From Prosthecobacter debontii (GTDB lineage Bacteria > Verrucomicrobiota > Verrucomicrobiia > Chthoniobacterales > Chthoniobacteraceae), in assembly GCA_945861385.1 (NCBI GenBank), contig CAMAUI010000003.1:1-64000 (forward strand): a stretch of 64,000 nucleotides of DNA, written 5' to 3'. This document shows, one piece after another, positions 42,695-50,619 of the stretch. A program made the translations under genes and the position numbers. The notes beneath the pieces were generated by a model. The model was not told the origin of the DNA. It saw only the letters and a list, made by a program, of their open reading frames with translations, and ran no database searches. Each line of letters begins with the position of its first letter. The first letter of the stretch is position 1.

Positions 42695-43054
42695 TCAGCG
42701 GGAAAATGTGCGGCCGCGGCGCGGGCTTACCGGCCCGCAAACCCACCCCGCAGCAATGCGCGCCGGAATCGCGGCGGTAATTCCCGACGCATCACCGGTA
42801 TTGCGTCGTTGCACACCGGTGCGGCATGGGAAAATACCGGTGCTGCGCCATTTCATGCCGGTGCTGGCCGAGGCATCACCGGTATTGCGCCGCTCAAGAC
42901 CGGTATTGGACGGGGGAATACCGGTATTGCGCCGCTGAAGACCGGTATTGGACGGGAAAATACCGGTATTGCGCCGCTCAATACCTGGGCCGTATTTTGT
43001 AATACCTTCTCCAATCGGCAGTAACACAAGTCGCGTTCCACATTTGTTCCACAC
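42695..43054 (-). CDS. Possible heptapeptide-repeat protein (NTG repeat)
   Basis: An open frame of 119 residues on the minus strand covers the 21-bp repeat array. It reads as successive heptapeptides ending NTG or STG (ERRNTGI, FPSNTGL, QRRNTGI, PPSNTGL, ERRNTGD). The alternation of xRRNTG and xxSNTG units is regular. There is no signal peptide or known domain, and the opposite strand is also open, as expected for a 21-bp repeat without stops. Expression is unproven. It may be only a by-product of a DNA repeat. Confidence 0.25.
   Translation of the reverse strand: MWNKCGTRLVLLPIGEGITKYGPGIERRNTGIFPSNTGLQRRNTGIPPSNTGLERRNTGDASASTGMKWRSTGIFPCRTGVQRRNTGDASGITAAIPARIAAGWVCGPVSPRRGRTFSR
42794..43003. 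repeat. 21-bp tandem repeat array (about ten units)
   Basis: Nine clear 21-base units run from 42794 to 42982, then one degenerate unit. Each begins accggta or accggtg. The last ones alternate between two forms, accggtattgcgccgct plus four bases and accggtattggacggg plus four bases, so the higher-order period is 42. Most unit boundaries create the palindrome ataccggtat. The array lies in the 680-base gap between the DHOR gene and the aldehyde dehydrogenase, with no supported gene on the plus strand. Confidence 0.85.
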
Positions 43055-43165
43055 GGGCAGGATTTCCTTTCACTGAGACCACAACCAAACCAACACCATG
43101 CCACCCTACTTCCCAAACAGAGAAGCCGACCTGGATTGGCGGCGCGCTTGCGTGAAGGCGGGTGG

Positions 43166-44740
43166 ATGTCCAATGTCCGCGCCATGCCTCGCCAAGCCGT
43201 CCGCCGTCCGAAAGCTGCCGTCCCTCCGCCCGTGCCGCCCGGAAGGCGCACGCTGAGCTTTGGCGGGGCGTGGGATTACGCGCCGGCGCCGGAGGCGGTG
43301 GTGGTGAAGCCGGATGAGCAATATGAGCTTTTCATCGGGGGAAAATTCGTGGAGCCGCGGGCGGGCGGGTATTTTCCGAGCATCAATCCCGCGAATGAGC
43401 AGCGGCTGGCGATGATTGCGGAGGGTTCGGCGGTGGATGTGGACGCGGCGGTGGCGGCGGCGAGGAGGGCTTTCGCGGGATGGAGCAGGCTGCCGGGGCT
43501 GGAACGGGGGAAGTATCTTTTCCGCATCGCGCGGATCATGCAGGAGCGGGCGCGGGAACTGGCGGTGCTGGAGTCGCTCGATGGCGGGAAGCCGATCCGG
43601 GAATCGCGCGATTTCGATCTGCCGCAGGCGGCGGCGCATTTCTTTTACCACGCGGGCTGGGCGGACAAGCTGGCGTATGCGTGCCCCGGCAGGACTCCGC
43701 GGCCGGTGGGGGTGTGCGGGCAGATCATCCCGTGGAATTTTCCGCTGCTCATGGCGGCATGGAAGATCGCGCCCGCGCTGGCGTGCGGCAACACGGTGGT
43801 GCTCAAGCCGGCGGAGACCACGAGTATCACGGCGATGCACCTTGCGCGGATTTTCCAGGAGGCCGGCCTGCCGGATGGCGTGGTGAACATCGTGACGGGC
43901 GCGGGGGGGACGGGACGGGCGCTGGTGGAGCATGCGGGGGTGGACAAGATCGCGTTCACGGGCAGCACGGAGGTGGGCAAGCTGATCGCCAAAAGCGTGG
44001 CGCAAGCCGCCGGCTTGCGATCCGAGCACGCACGCAAGCCGGCGGCTTGCGCCACGAAGAAGCTCACCCTCGAACTCGGCGGGAAGGCCGCGCACATCAT
44101 TTTCGAGGATGCGCCGCTGGACCAGGCGGTGGAGGGCGTGATCGCGGGGATCTTTTTCAACCAGGGCCACGTGTGCTGCGCGGGCTCGCGGCTTTTCGTG
44201 CAGGAGGGCATTTACCGCACCGTCATCCGCAAGCTGCGCGACCGCATGGCCACGCTGCGGGTGGGCGATCCGCTGGATAAGAACACGGACATCGGCGCGA
44301 TCAATTCGCGGGCGCAGCTCGGGAAGATCCGCGCGCTGGTGGAGGCCGGGGTGGCCGAGGGGGGCGCGCTGATCCAGCCGCGCTGCACGCTGCCGAAGCG
44401 CGGGTTCTGGTTCCCGCCGAGCGTCATCACGGGTGTCACCGCGAGCCATCGGGTGGCGCAGGAGGAAATCTTCGGGCCGGTGCTGAGCGTGCTCACTTTC
44501 CGCACGCCGGAGGAGGCGGTGGAGCGCGCAAACAACACGCCATTCGGCCTGAGCGCGGGCGTGTGGACGGACAAGGGGAGCAAGATTTTCAAGATCGTGA
44601 GCAAGCTGCGCGCGGGCGTGGTGTGGGCGAACACCTACAACAAATTCGACCCCGCCAGCCCGTTTGGCGGATACAAGGAAAGCGGCTTCGGCCGCGAGGG
44701 CGGGCTGCACGGGCTGTGGCCGTATCTGCGGCTGGAGTGA
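43166..44740 (+). CDS. Aldehyde dehydrogenase with palindromic insertion
   Basis: 524 residues from ATG 43166 (an agg-rich site precedes it), NAD(P)-dependent aldehyde dehydrogenase superfamily. Motifs are PWNFPLLMAAWKIAPALACGNTVVLKPAE, FTGSTEVGK, catalytic Glu in LTLELGGKAAHIIF, catalytic Cys in FFNQGHVCCAGSR, and EEIFGPVLSVL. The extended N-terminus (about 1-55) is Pro/Ala rich. Between GKLIAKS and KKLTLELGGK there are about 14 more residues than in relatives; this stretch (VAQAAGLRSEHARKPAACAT) is encoded by a perfect 59-base palindrome. The preferred aldehyde is unknown. It is convergent with yjbQ. Confidence 0.92.
   Translation: MSNVRAMPRQAVRRPKAAVPPPVPPGRRTLSFGGAWDYAPAPEAVVVKPDEQYELFIGGKFVEPRAGGYFPSINPANEQRLAMIAEGSAVDVDAAVAAARRAFAGWSRLPGLERGKYLFRIARIMQERARELAVLESLDGGKPIRESRDFDLPQAAAHFFYHAGWADKLAYACPGRTPRPVGVCGQIIPWNFPLLMAAWKIAPALACGNTVVLKPAETTSITAMHLARIFQEAGLPDGVVNIVTGAGGTGRALVEHAGVDKIAFTGSTEVGKLIAKSVAQAAGLRSEHARKPAACATKKLTLELGGKAAHIIFEDAPLDQAVEGVIAGIFFNQGHVCCAGSRLFVQEGIYRTVIRKLRDRMATLRVGDPLDKNTDIGAINSRAQLGKIRALVEAGVAEGGALIQPRCTLPKRGFWFPPSVITGVTASHRVAQEEIFGPVLSVLTFRTPEEAVERANNTPFGLSAGVWTDKGSKIFKIVSKLRAGVVWANTYNKFDPASPFGGYKESGFGREGGLHGLWPYLRLE
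43997..44055. repeat. Perfect 59-bp palindrome in frame within the aldehyde dehydrogenase
   Basis: Two identical 23-base inverted arms (43997-44019 and 44033-44055, outermost gtggcgcaag) enclose a 13-base spacer. Each arm also folds on itself through cgcaagccgccggcttgcg. It interrupts a conserved region between the NAD-binding and catalytic motifs without breaking the frame. No mismatch is present between the arms, which suggests a recent insertion or ongoing repair. Confidence 0.85.
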
Positions 44741-44746
44741 GGCCGC

Positions 44747-45169
44747 TCACTTCTCGCCGAGGACGCTGACGGTGATCTCGCGCAGGTGCGGCGCGCGGCG
44801 GTGTTCGAAAAGAAAGATGCCCTGCCATGTCCCGAGCGTGAGCCGGCCCTGCGCGATGGGGATGGATTCGGACGTGCGGGTGAGCACCATCCGGAGGTGG
44901 GAGGTGGTGTCGTCCGCGCCCTCGGTGGTGTGGATGTAGTAGTCCTCCTCCTCCGGCACGAGCCGCTCGAAGAATTCGTGCAGGTCGGCGCGCGCGCTGG
45001 GATCCGCGTTTTCATAAATGACGAGCGATGCGCTGGTGTGGCGGATGAACACGGTGCAAAGCCCGGTGCGGATGCCGCTCTCGCGGACGACGCGGGCGAC
45101 TTCGTCGGTGATCTCCGAGGTGCCTTTGCCGCGGGTGCGGATCGAGAAAGTGGCGGTGTATGCCGGCAT
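44747..45169 (-). CDS. YjbQ/UPF0047 family protein
   Basis: 140 residues, the standard length of the secondary thiamine-phosphate synthase (YjbQ, UPF0047) family. Conserved parts are GLCTVFIRHTSASLVIYENAD, with the key His, ADDTTSHLRMVL, a second His region, and GRLTLGTWQGIFLFEHR. The family forms trimers and shows weak thiamine phosphate synthase activity in vitro; the physiological role is unclear. Its stop lies seven bases from the aldehyde dehydrogenase stop on the opposite strand. No thi gene is nearby. Confidence 0.93.
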   Translation of the reverse strand: MPAYTATFSIRTRGKGTSEITDEVARVVRESGIRTGLCTVFIRHTSASLVIYENADPSARADLHEFFERLVPEEEDYYIHTTEGADDTTSHLRMVLTRTSESIPIAQGRLTLGTWQGIFLFEHRRAPHLREITVSVLGEK

Positions 45170-45323
45170 GGGGGTGAGTGTTGCGGGCCGGCGGACGGTT
45201 TTCCAGCACGGCGATGAGGCGGGCCGGCCCGGGCCGGTATTTCGCGGGCACCTGGCGAAAAAGCGGGTCTTTTTCTAACAACTTTGGGGCGCCCGGGTCT
45301 TACTCATTGTTCTGGGGGGAACA

Positions 45324-45372
45324 GCGGTGCAGCTGGGAGAGCGTTCTGGACCGGCTGCACCGCAAATTTTTT
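45324..45372 (+). terminator. Hairpin with T-run upstream of the hydroxyacid dehydrogenase
   Basis: A perfect 10-base stem (gcggtgcagc at 45324-45333, gctgcaccgc at 45354-45363) has a 20-base loop and is followed by aaattttttcccc. The shape is that of a rho-independent terminator on the plus strand. No gene ends upstream on that strand, so it may be a leader attenuator of the gene at 45493. The stem and loop together contain agctgggagagcg, which resembles a tRNA D-arm, but no full tRNA fold is present. Confidence 0.5.
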
Positions 45373-45492
45373 CCCCTGATTGAAAGCGGATCACCGTGGA
45401 TGTGATTGAGTGTGAAAACCCCTTGCCTCCGCAAAAGGCCGCCCGCTACAAAGCGCGCCCTCGTTTTTTCCAACCAAACAACACCAACCACT

Positions 45493-46410
45493 ATGGCACA
45501 AAGAATCGGATTTGTCGGAGTCGGGCGCATGGGCGCGAACATGGCGCGGCGCCTCAAGGATGTCGGATACGCAGTCACCGCCGTCTATGACATCAACCAG
45601 CAGGCTGCCGCCGACCTCGCGGCGGAACTCGGCGCGGAAGCCTGCACCAGGCTCGCCCGCGTGACAGAGTTGAGCGACGTGATTTTCACCGTCGTCACCG
45701 ATGACAAGGCGCAGATCCACGTCTTCACGAACAAGAGGGACAACCTGCTCATGGGCGCGGCGGGGCGCACGTTCGTGAACTGCGCGACCATTTCCCCTGC
45801 GACCCACGTCCAGGTGGAAAAGCTCGCGAAAAAGGCGAAGGCCGCGTCGCTCGAAGGCTGCATGGCGTCATCCATCAATCAGGCGCGCGCCGGCACGCTC
45901 TACCTCATGTGCGGGGGCGAAAAGGCGACCTTTGAAAAAGTGAAGCCGGTCCTCGTGAAACTGAGCGACGAGGGAAAACTCATGCGCTACATCGGCAAAG
46001 CCGGGCAGGCCGCGCAGGTCAAGGCGCTGGTGAACATGGTCATGAACATCAACACCGCCGGGCTCGCCGAAGGCCTGGGCCTCGCGGATGCGCTGAAGCT
46101 CGACCTGAAAGTGGTTGCCGAAGTCTTCTCGCAGACCGGTGCGAACTCGCGCGTGCTCGTCACCGACGGCGAGGACATGATGAACCGCGACCACTCGTGC
46201 TTCTTCAGCGGCGCGCACGCCGCCAAGGACAGCGGCATCGCGCTCGCCCTTGGGAAACAGCAGAAGCTCAATCTCCCGCTCGCGGCGGCCACATTCGCCC
46301 AATACACCAAGCTCACGAAGCTCGGTCTCGGCGGTCTCGACAAGAGCGGCATCGCGGAACTCACATTCAAAGGCCGCGGACCGAAGAAAGCCGCGAAGAA
46401 GAAGAAGTAA
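45493..46410 (+). CDS. NAD(P)-dependent beta-hydroxyacid dehydrogenase
   Basis: 305 residues of the 3-hydroxyisobutyrate dehydrogenase/6-phosphogluconate-like family. The Rossmann motif is GFVGVGRMGANMARRL at the N-terminus. The substrate loop CATISPATH replaces the usual DxST pattern. The catalytic Lys is in GQAAQVKALVNMVMN, and the C-terminal domain is all helical. The last residues (KKAAKKKK) form an unusual lysine tail. ATG 45493 matches the family start; the open frame before it is not conserved. It is followed after 88 bases by the DUF5069 gene, and the pair ends at a terminator at 46956. Actual substrate unknown. Confidence 0.9.
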   Translation: MAQRIGFVGVGRMGANMARRLKDVGYAVTAVYDINQQAAADLAAELGAEACTRLARVTELSDVIFTVVTDDKAQIHVFTNKRDNLLMGAAGRTFVNCATISPATHVQVEKLAKKAKAASLEGCMASSINQARAGTLYLMCGGEKATFEKVKPVLVKLSDEGKLMRYIGKAGQAAQVKALVNMVMNINTAGLAEGLGLADALKLDLKVVAEVFSQTGANSRVLVTDGEDMMNRDHSCFFSGAHAAKDSGIALALGKQQKLNLPLAAATFAQYTKLTKLGLGGLDKSGIAELTFKGRGPKKAAKKKK

Positions 46411-46498
46411 AAAACAGGCGGCAGGCACTGCCGCTGCCCACCGATTTCCCCCGCATCACGCGGGGAAAAACCAAACCAATAAACACACAACACATACC

Positions 46499-46936
46499 AT
46501 GAGTTACGTTCCAATGATCAGTTCAGGAGTCGCCGGCCCGCTCGGCGCCCTTCACCTGCCGCGCCTCTGGCTGAAAGTCAGCCTCGAAGCCACCGGCAAG
46601 CTCGCCGCTGGCTACCCCGGCATCGGCGGAGGCTACGACATGATGACCTGCACCGCGCTCGGTCTCGATCCCGAGGCCGTGAAGGCGTTCATCAAGAGCA
46701 GCAAGCCCACCTACGCCGCCTTCGAGGCATGGGTGAAAACCAACGGCAAGAACCTCACCAAGGCCACCATCCACAAGCACAACCTCGCCATTCTCGGCTA
46801 CATCCACGCAGACGAAACCCGCAAGGGCATCCTCGCTGCGAACGGGATCGCCGATGACGGCAGCGTGCTCCCCGACGCCGTGGACCTCAACAACCTCGAC
46901 GACTGGTTCGAGTTCCACCAGGCCGTGCTGAAGTAA
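46499..46936 (+). CDS. DUF5069 domain protein
   Basis: 145 residues (MSYVPMISSGVAGPLGALHL ...). The sequence shows the pattern I recall for DUF5069: GPLGALHLPRLWLKVSLEATGKLAAGYPG near the start, with a conserved Trp region (AFEAWVKTNG) and a helical middle. The function of the family is not known. It is cotranscribed with the preceding hydroxyacid dehydrogenase, judging by the shared orientation, the 88-base gap and the single terminator after it. The start is an ATG preceded by an AC-rich leader. Confidence 0.7.
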   Translation: MSYVPMISSGVAGPLGALHLPRLWLKVSLEATGKLAAGYPGIGGGYDMMTCTALGLDPEAVKAFIKSSKPTYAAFEAWVKTNGKNLTKATIHKHNLAILGYIHADETRKGILAANGIADDGSVLPDAVDLNNLDDWFEFHQAVLK

Positions 46937-46955
46937 CCAGCGCGGACTCTTCGAA

Positions 46956-46991
46956 GACCGGTGCGGCGAAAGCTGCGCCGGTCTTTTTTTT
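46956..46991 (+). terminator. Rho-independent terminator after the DUF5069 gene
   Basis: Stem gaccggtgcggc (46956-46967) pairs with gctgcgccggtc (46972-46983) with one mismatch, followed by eight T residues. It lies 20 bases after the DUF5069 stop. Confidence 0.9.
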
Positions 46992-47009
46992 GCACCGACG
47001 CCACCTCCC

Positions 47010-47396
47010 CTACCCGCCCTTGATCGCCACCGCATTCGCGACGGCGTAAAGCTCGCCATGCGAAAGCGAGACGAGAATCTCCGTGACGCCGAGCCGGCCA
47101 GCCGTCTCCGCGCCGGTACCGTGCAGGACGATGAACGGCTCCCCGCTCGCCTTGCGCCGCACCTCCACATCCAGCCACCCGAGCTGCGCGCCAAAGCCCG
47201 TCCCGAGCGCCTTGGCCACCGCCTCCTTCGCGGCAAATCTCGCCGCGTAACTGCGCGCCGGCTCGCGGTGGGAGTTGCAATACGCCTGCTCGGATTCGAG
47301 GAAGCACCGGTCGAGAAACGGCTGCCCCTGCCGTTGGATGGACGCATCCAGCCGCGCGATCTCCACGATGTCCACGCCGATTCCGAGGATGCTCAT
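47010..47396 (-). CDS. acpS: Holo-[acyl-carrier-protein] synthase AcpS
   Basis: 128 residues. AcpS transfers phosphopantetheine from CoA to a serine of acyl carrier protein, a step needed for fatty acid synthesis. The start GIGVDIVEIARL holds the metal-binding Asp, and RFAAKEAVAKALGTGF is the second signature with the Glu ligand. SLSHGELYAVANAVAI closes the fold. Its ATG overlaps the pdxJ stop by four bases (ATGA), so the two are translationally coupled. The pdxJ-acpS pair is a common bacterial operon. Confidence 0.95.
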   Translation of the reverse strand: MSILGIGVDIVEIARLDASIQRQGQPFLDRCFLESEQAYCNSHREPARSYAARFAAKEAVAKALGTGFGAQLGWLDVEVRRKASGEPFIVLHGTGAETAGRLGVTEILVSLSHGELYAVANAVAIKGG

Positions 47397-48124
47397 TGCT
47401 GCATCGCGGCGACCATTTCGCGCACCGCGCGCTCCAGCCCCACCGAGATGGCCCGGCAGACGATGCTGTGGCCGATGTTCAATTCCACCACGTGCGGCAG
47501 CGTCCGGATGCGCGCGATGTTCGTGTAGTTGATGCCGTGCCCGGCGTTCACCTGCACGCCAAGGCCATGCGCCTGCTCCGCCGCCTCGCGCAGACGCACC
47601 AGCGCGGCGAGTTGTGCGCCGTCCTCCGAGTTTGCAAATGCGCCCGTGTGCAATTCCACCATCTCCGCGCCGAGCGCGTGCGACGCGGCGATCTGCCCGC
47701 GTTCCGGCTCGATGAACATGCTCACGCGAATGCCCGCATTACGCAGCGCATCCACGGTCGGGCGCAGCGCCTCCTGCTGGCCGGCGACATTCAAACCGCC
47801 CTCGGTCGTCACCTCCGCGCGGTTCTCCGGGACGAGGCAGACTTCGTCCGGCCTCACTTTGAGCGCGATTGCCAGAATCGCCGGCGAATTGCCCATCTCG
47901 AGATTCAGTTTCGTCTTCAAGCCCTCCCGCAGCCGGAAAACATCCGCGTCCTGAATGTGCCGGCGGTCCTCGCGGAGATGGACCGTGATCCCCGCCGCGC
48001 CCGCCCGCACACACGTCTCCGCCGCGGCGAGCAAATCCGGCTCCGCATTGTGCGCGTCAATATCCGACATGTACCGCACCTGCCGGAGCGTCGCGATGTG
48101 ATCAATGTTCACCCCCAATTTCAT
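47393..48124 (-). CDS. pdxJ: Pyridoxine 5'-phosphate synthase PdxJ
   Basis: 243 residues from ATG 48124 (a GTG is one codon upstream). PdxJ condenses 3-amino-1-hydroxyacetone phosphate with deoxyxylulose 5-phosphate to form pyridoxine 5'-phosphate. The TIM barrel shows LGVNIDHIATLRQ, ITVHLREDRRHI (substrate His and Arg), NLEMGNS with the catalytic Glu, VCLVPE and VNAGHGINYTNI. It is first in a two-gene operon with acpS, the classical arrangement. It means the organism uses the deoxyxylulose-dependent B6 route. Confidence 0.96.
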   Translation of the reverse strand: MKLGVNIDHIATLRQVRYMSDIDAHNAEPDLLAAAETCVRAGAAGITVHLREDRRHIQDADVFRLREGLKTKLNLEMGNSPAILAIALKVRPDEVCLVPENRAEVTTEGGLNVAGQQEALRPTVDALRNAGIRVSMFIEPERGQIAASHALGAEMVELHTGAFANSEDGAQLAALVRLREAAEQAHGLGVQVNAGHGINYTNIARIRTLPHVVELNIGHSIVCRAISVGLERAVREMVAAMQQ

Positions 48125-48282
48125 CACCCGCAGAGTGCTGAGCCGCCGCCTTCCGGGTCAAGCCCCGCGCCGTGCGCCTCACGCACGGCTGATTTGCAGC
48201 GGGAGTGGGAGGAAAAAATGATCCGGAAAGCCCGCGCAGGGATCTCCCTCCCGAATTTGCCACACACGCAAGCATCACCTCA

Positions 48283-50235
48283 CTACACCCGCGTCTTCAC
48301 GTCCGCCTGCGTCCACTCCCACAGGCCCTCGAGCGCGGAGTTCACTTCCTTTTTCACCTTCGCGAGTTCCGCGGCGGTGAAGCGCGCGCCTTTCGGGTCG
48401 CGGCGGGCAAAAAGGTAGAACTTGATCTTCGGCTCCGTGCCAGACGGGCGGATGGCGGCGCGGCGCCCATCGGCGAGATCGAGGATGGTCATGCTTTCCC
48501 CCGGCAGCACGTGGCCCTCGGCGTCCTTGAATTTTTGCCTCTTGAAATCCCGTGCGCCGGTGACTCGCGCACCGTGCATCTGCTTCGGTGGATTCGCGGC
48601 ATAGCTCGCGGCGAGCTTCGCGATCTTCGCCGCGCCATCCGCGCCCTCGAAGGTGAGCGTGGCGTTCTTTTCCATGTAGAATCCGTATTCCGCATACACC
48701 TCGTCGAGCAGCGCATCCACGGTGATGCCGCGCGATTTCGCGAACGCGCAGACCTCGGCGAAGAGCACCACGGCGGCATTGGCGTCCTTGTCGCGCACGA
48801 AATCATGCGCGCTGTACCCGTAGCTCTCCTCGCCACCCGCGACGTAATAGACGGAATGCTTCAGCCGCAGCTCGCGCGTCTCGCGTTCACTGAGCTGGCG
48901 GTAATTGGCGCGGGCCTTCGCGGGGAGTGCGGCCTCGTACTGGCCGAGCCGTTCGCCGATGTACTTGAAGCCCGTGAGCGTCTCCACGCAGCGCAGGCCG
49001 TGTTTTTCGGCGATCGCTTTTTGCAGGTCGGTGGTCACCAGCGTCTTGATGATCGCGCAGCGGGCCGCGTTTTCCCGCGTGATGACACCCTGCGCGATGA
49101 GCTTGCGCACGCGATACGCGGCGATGAGTGAACCGATCTGGTTCCCGGTGAGCAGTTCGATTTGTCCCGCCTTGTTCCGGATGGCGGCGCCCATGCGGTC
49201 GCTGTCGGGATCGGTGGCGAGCACCACGTCGGCATTCGTCATTTCCGCCTGCCGGATCGCAAGCGCGAGCGCCTCGGCGTTTTCGGGATTTGGCGAATGC
49301 ACGGTCGGAAACGCGCCGTCAAATCCGTCCTGTTCCTTCACCGTGTCGAAATTGAACCCCAGCTTCTTGAGCATCGGCCTGCTGATCACGCCGCCCGTCC
49401 CGTGGATGCTGGTGAAAACCACCTTCATCCCGCGCGCGGCCTTCACCATCGCGGGATCGAGCACGAGCGTCTCCAGCCGCCCCATGTATGCCGCGTCAAT
49501 CTCCTCACCGAGCCTGCGGAGCGTGCCACGCCTCGATTTCGCCACAGGCTGAAAAACGTCCGTCGTGAGCGCATTCACCCGTGCAACGATGCCGCTGGCA
49601 TGCGGCTCCACGACTTGCGCGCCGTCGTCAAAGTAGCACTTGAATCCGTTGTCGTGCGCCGGGTTGTGCGAGGCGGTGATGACAACGCCCGCCGTCGCGT
49701 TCAAGTACCGCACGGCGAAGGACAGCTCCGGCGTCGAGCGCGGGCCGCCGAAAAGGCCCGCATCGCAGCCAAGCTCCACCGCCACGCGCGCCACAAGCTC
49801 CGCGAACTCACGCGAAAAATGCCGCGTGTCGTGCGCAATCACGATCAGCGGACGCCCCTTCAGTTTCCGGTTTTTGAAGTGATCGAGGCAGTAACCCGCA
49901 AGCCCCTGCGCCGCGCGGCTGATGTTGAAAAAATTCATCGCGTTCGTGCCCGTGCATGGATGGTCGGGCCGTGCGCCGTCCTTCGCCATCCCGCGCTCCG
50001 CGGCAGTCACCACGCGGCCGATGGTGCGCCCGCGCAGACCACCGGTTCCAAATGCCAGCGTCCTCCAGAACCGGTCCACGATCTCGCCCCAATGCCCGCC
50101 GCCGGCGAGCTGCGCGATGCTCTCCGCGGAAAGCTCGGAGCCCGACCCGGCGATGAGGCGGAGATTGCTGGCGACGGAAGCGACGACATCCGCCGCTTCG
50201 AAAGCGGCCTTGGTTGCGGGCGATGGTTTCATCAT
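48283..50235 (-). CDS. Phosphoglucomutase/phosphomannomutase family (phosphosugar mutase)
   Basis: 650 residues, in the range of the large PGM2-like subgroup. The enzyme moves a phosphate between C1 and C6 of hexose phosphates, or between pentose positions. The active-site Ser lies in VVITASHNPAHDN, the metal loop is ATDPDSDRMG, the sugar-binding loop is GGEESYGYSAHD, and the phosphate-binding C-terminal loop is RPSGTEPKIKF. The N-terminus (FGTGGLRGRTIGR) is the normal family start. It stands alone; the upstream gap has a palindrome cluster. Whether the preferred substrate is glucose, mannose or ribose phosphate cannot be seen. Confidence 0.93.
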   Translation of the reverse strand: MMKPSPATKAAFEAADVVASVASNLRLIAGSGSELSAESIAQLAGGGHWGEIVDRFWRTLAFGTGGLRGRTIGRVVTAAERGMAKDGARPDHPCTGTNAMNFFNISRAAQGLAGYCLDHFKNRKLKGRPLIVIAHDTRHFSREFAELVARVAVELGCDAGLFGGPRSTPELSFAVRYLNATAGVVITASHNPAHDNGFKCYFDDGAQVVEPHASGIVARVNALTTDVFQPVAKSRRGTLRRLGEEIDAAYMGRLETLVLDPAMVKAARGMKVVFTSIHGTGGVISRPMLKKLGFNFDTVKEQDGFDGAFPTVHSPNPENAEALALAIRQAEMTNADVVLATDPDSDRMGAAIRNKAGQIELLTGNQIGSLIAAYRVRKLIAQGVITRENAARCAIIKTLVTTDLQKAIAEKHGLRCVETLTGFKYIGERLGQYEAALPAKARANYRQLSERETRELRLKHSVYYVAGGEESYGYSAHDFVRDKDANAAVVLFAEVCAFAKSRGITVDALLDEVYAEYGFYMEKNATLTFEGADGAAKIAKLAASYAANPPKQMHGARVTGARDFKRQKFKDAEGHVLPGESMTILDLADGRRAAIRPSGTEPKIKFYLFARRDPKGARFTAAELAKVKKEVNSALEGLWEWTQADVKTRV

Positions 50236-50336
50236 GTGCCCTCATCCTTGCACGAATGCGGGCGAAGGGGGCAAGCGCGGTGCTCATACCATCTCTCGGA
50301 ATTAACGAGACACGCCTTCAAGCGAGCGGAGTGTCG

Positions 50337-50446
50337 CGGGTAGGGTGGGCGTCCCGCCCGAATGAACTTTCATGGCGTCCAAGGCAACGCCGAGAGGCCG
50401 CGACGCAAGATGCGTCGCTCGGCGGGCAGGATGCCCACCCTACCCG
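50337..50446. repeat. Inverted-repeat element upstream of the HupE-like gene
   Basis: Outer arms cgggtagggtgggcgtcc (from 50337) and, inverted, cgggtagggtgggcatcc (to 50446) enclose an inner palindrome gcgacgcaagatgcgtcgc (50400-50418). A motif ataccatctctcggaatta lies just before it (50286-50304) and recurs, inverted and slightly changed, near 55565. It has no gene content. Confidence 0.75.
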
Positions 50447-50619
50447 AAACCCGACCCTCGCCCGAGCTGTTTCATGCAGCGCGCCTTCCGCCCGGCGCAG
50501 GCGCGGCATGCAAGAATGGAGCGCTCTGGCGTTTCGCGCACAGACTCCGTATATGCCGCGCAGTGCAGCACCAGTCACCTCGCAGCATTCCGGGAAGCGC
50601 CGCCGCCGCCGTATTTTCG

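Noticed and set aside
42794..43003. CRISPR array
   Set aside because: Units are 21 bases with no unique spacers between them and no cas genes nearby; it is a tandem repeat.
45324..45363. tRNA gene
   Set aside because: A D-arm-like run is present, but there is no acceptor stem, anticodon arm or T-arm.
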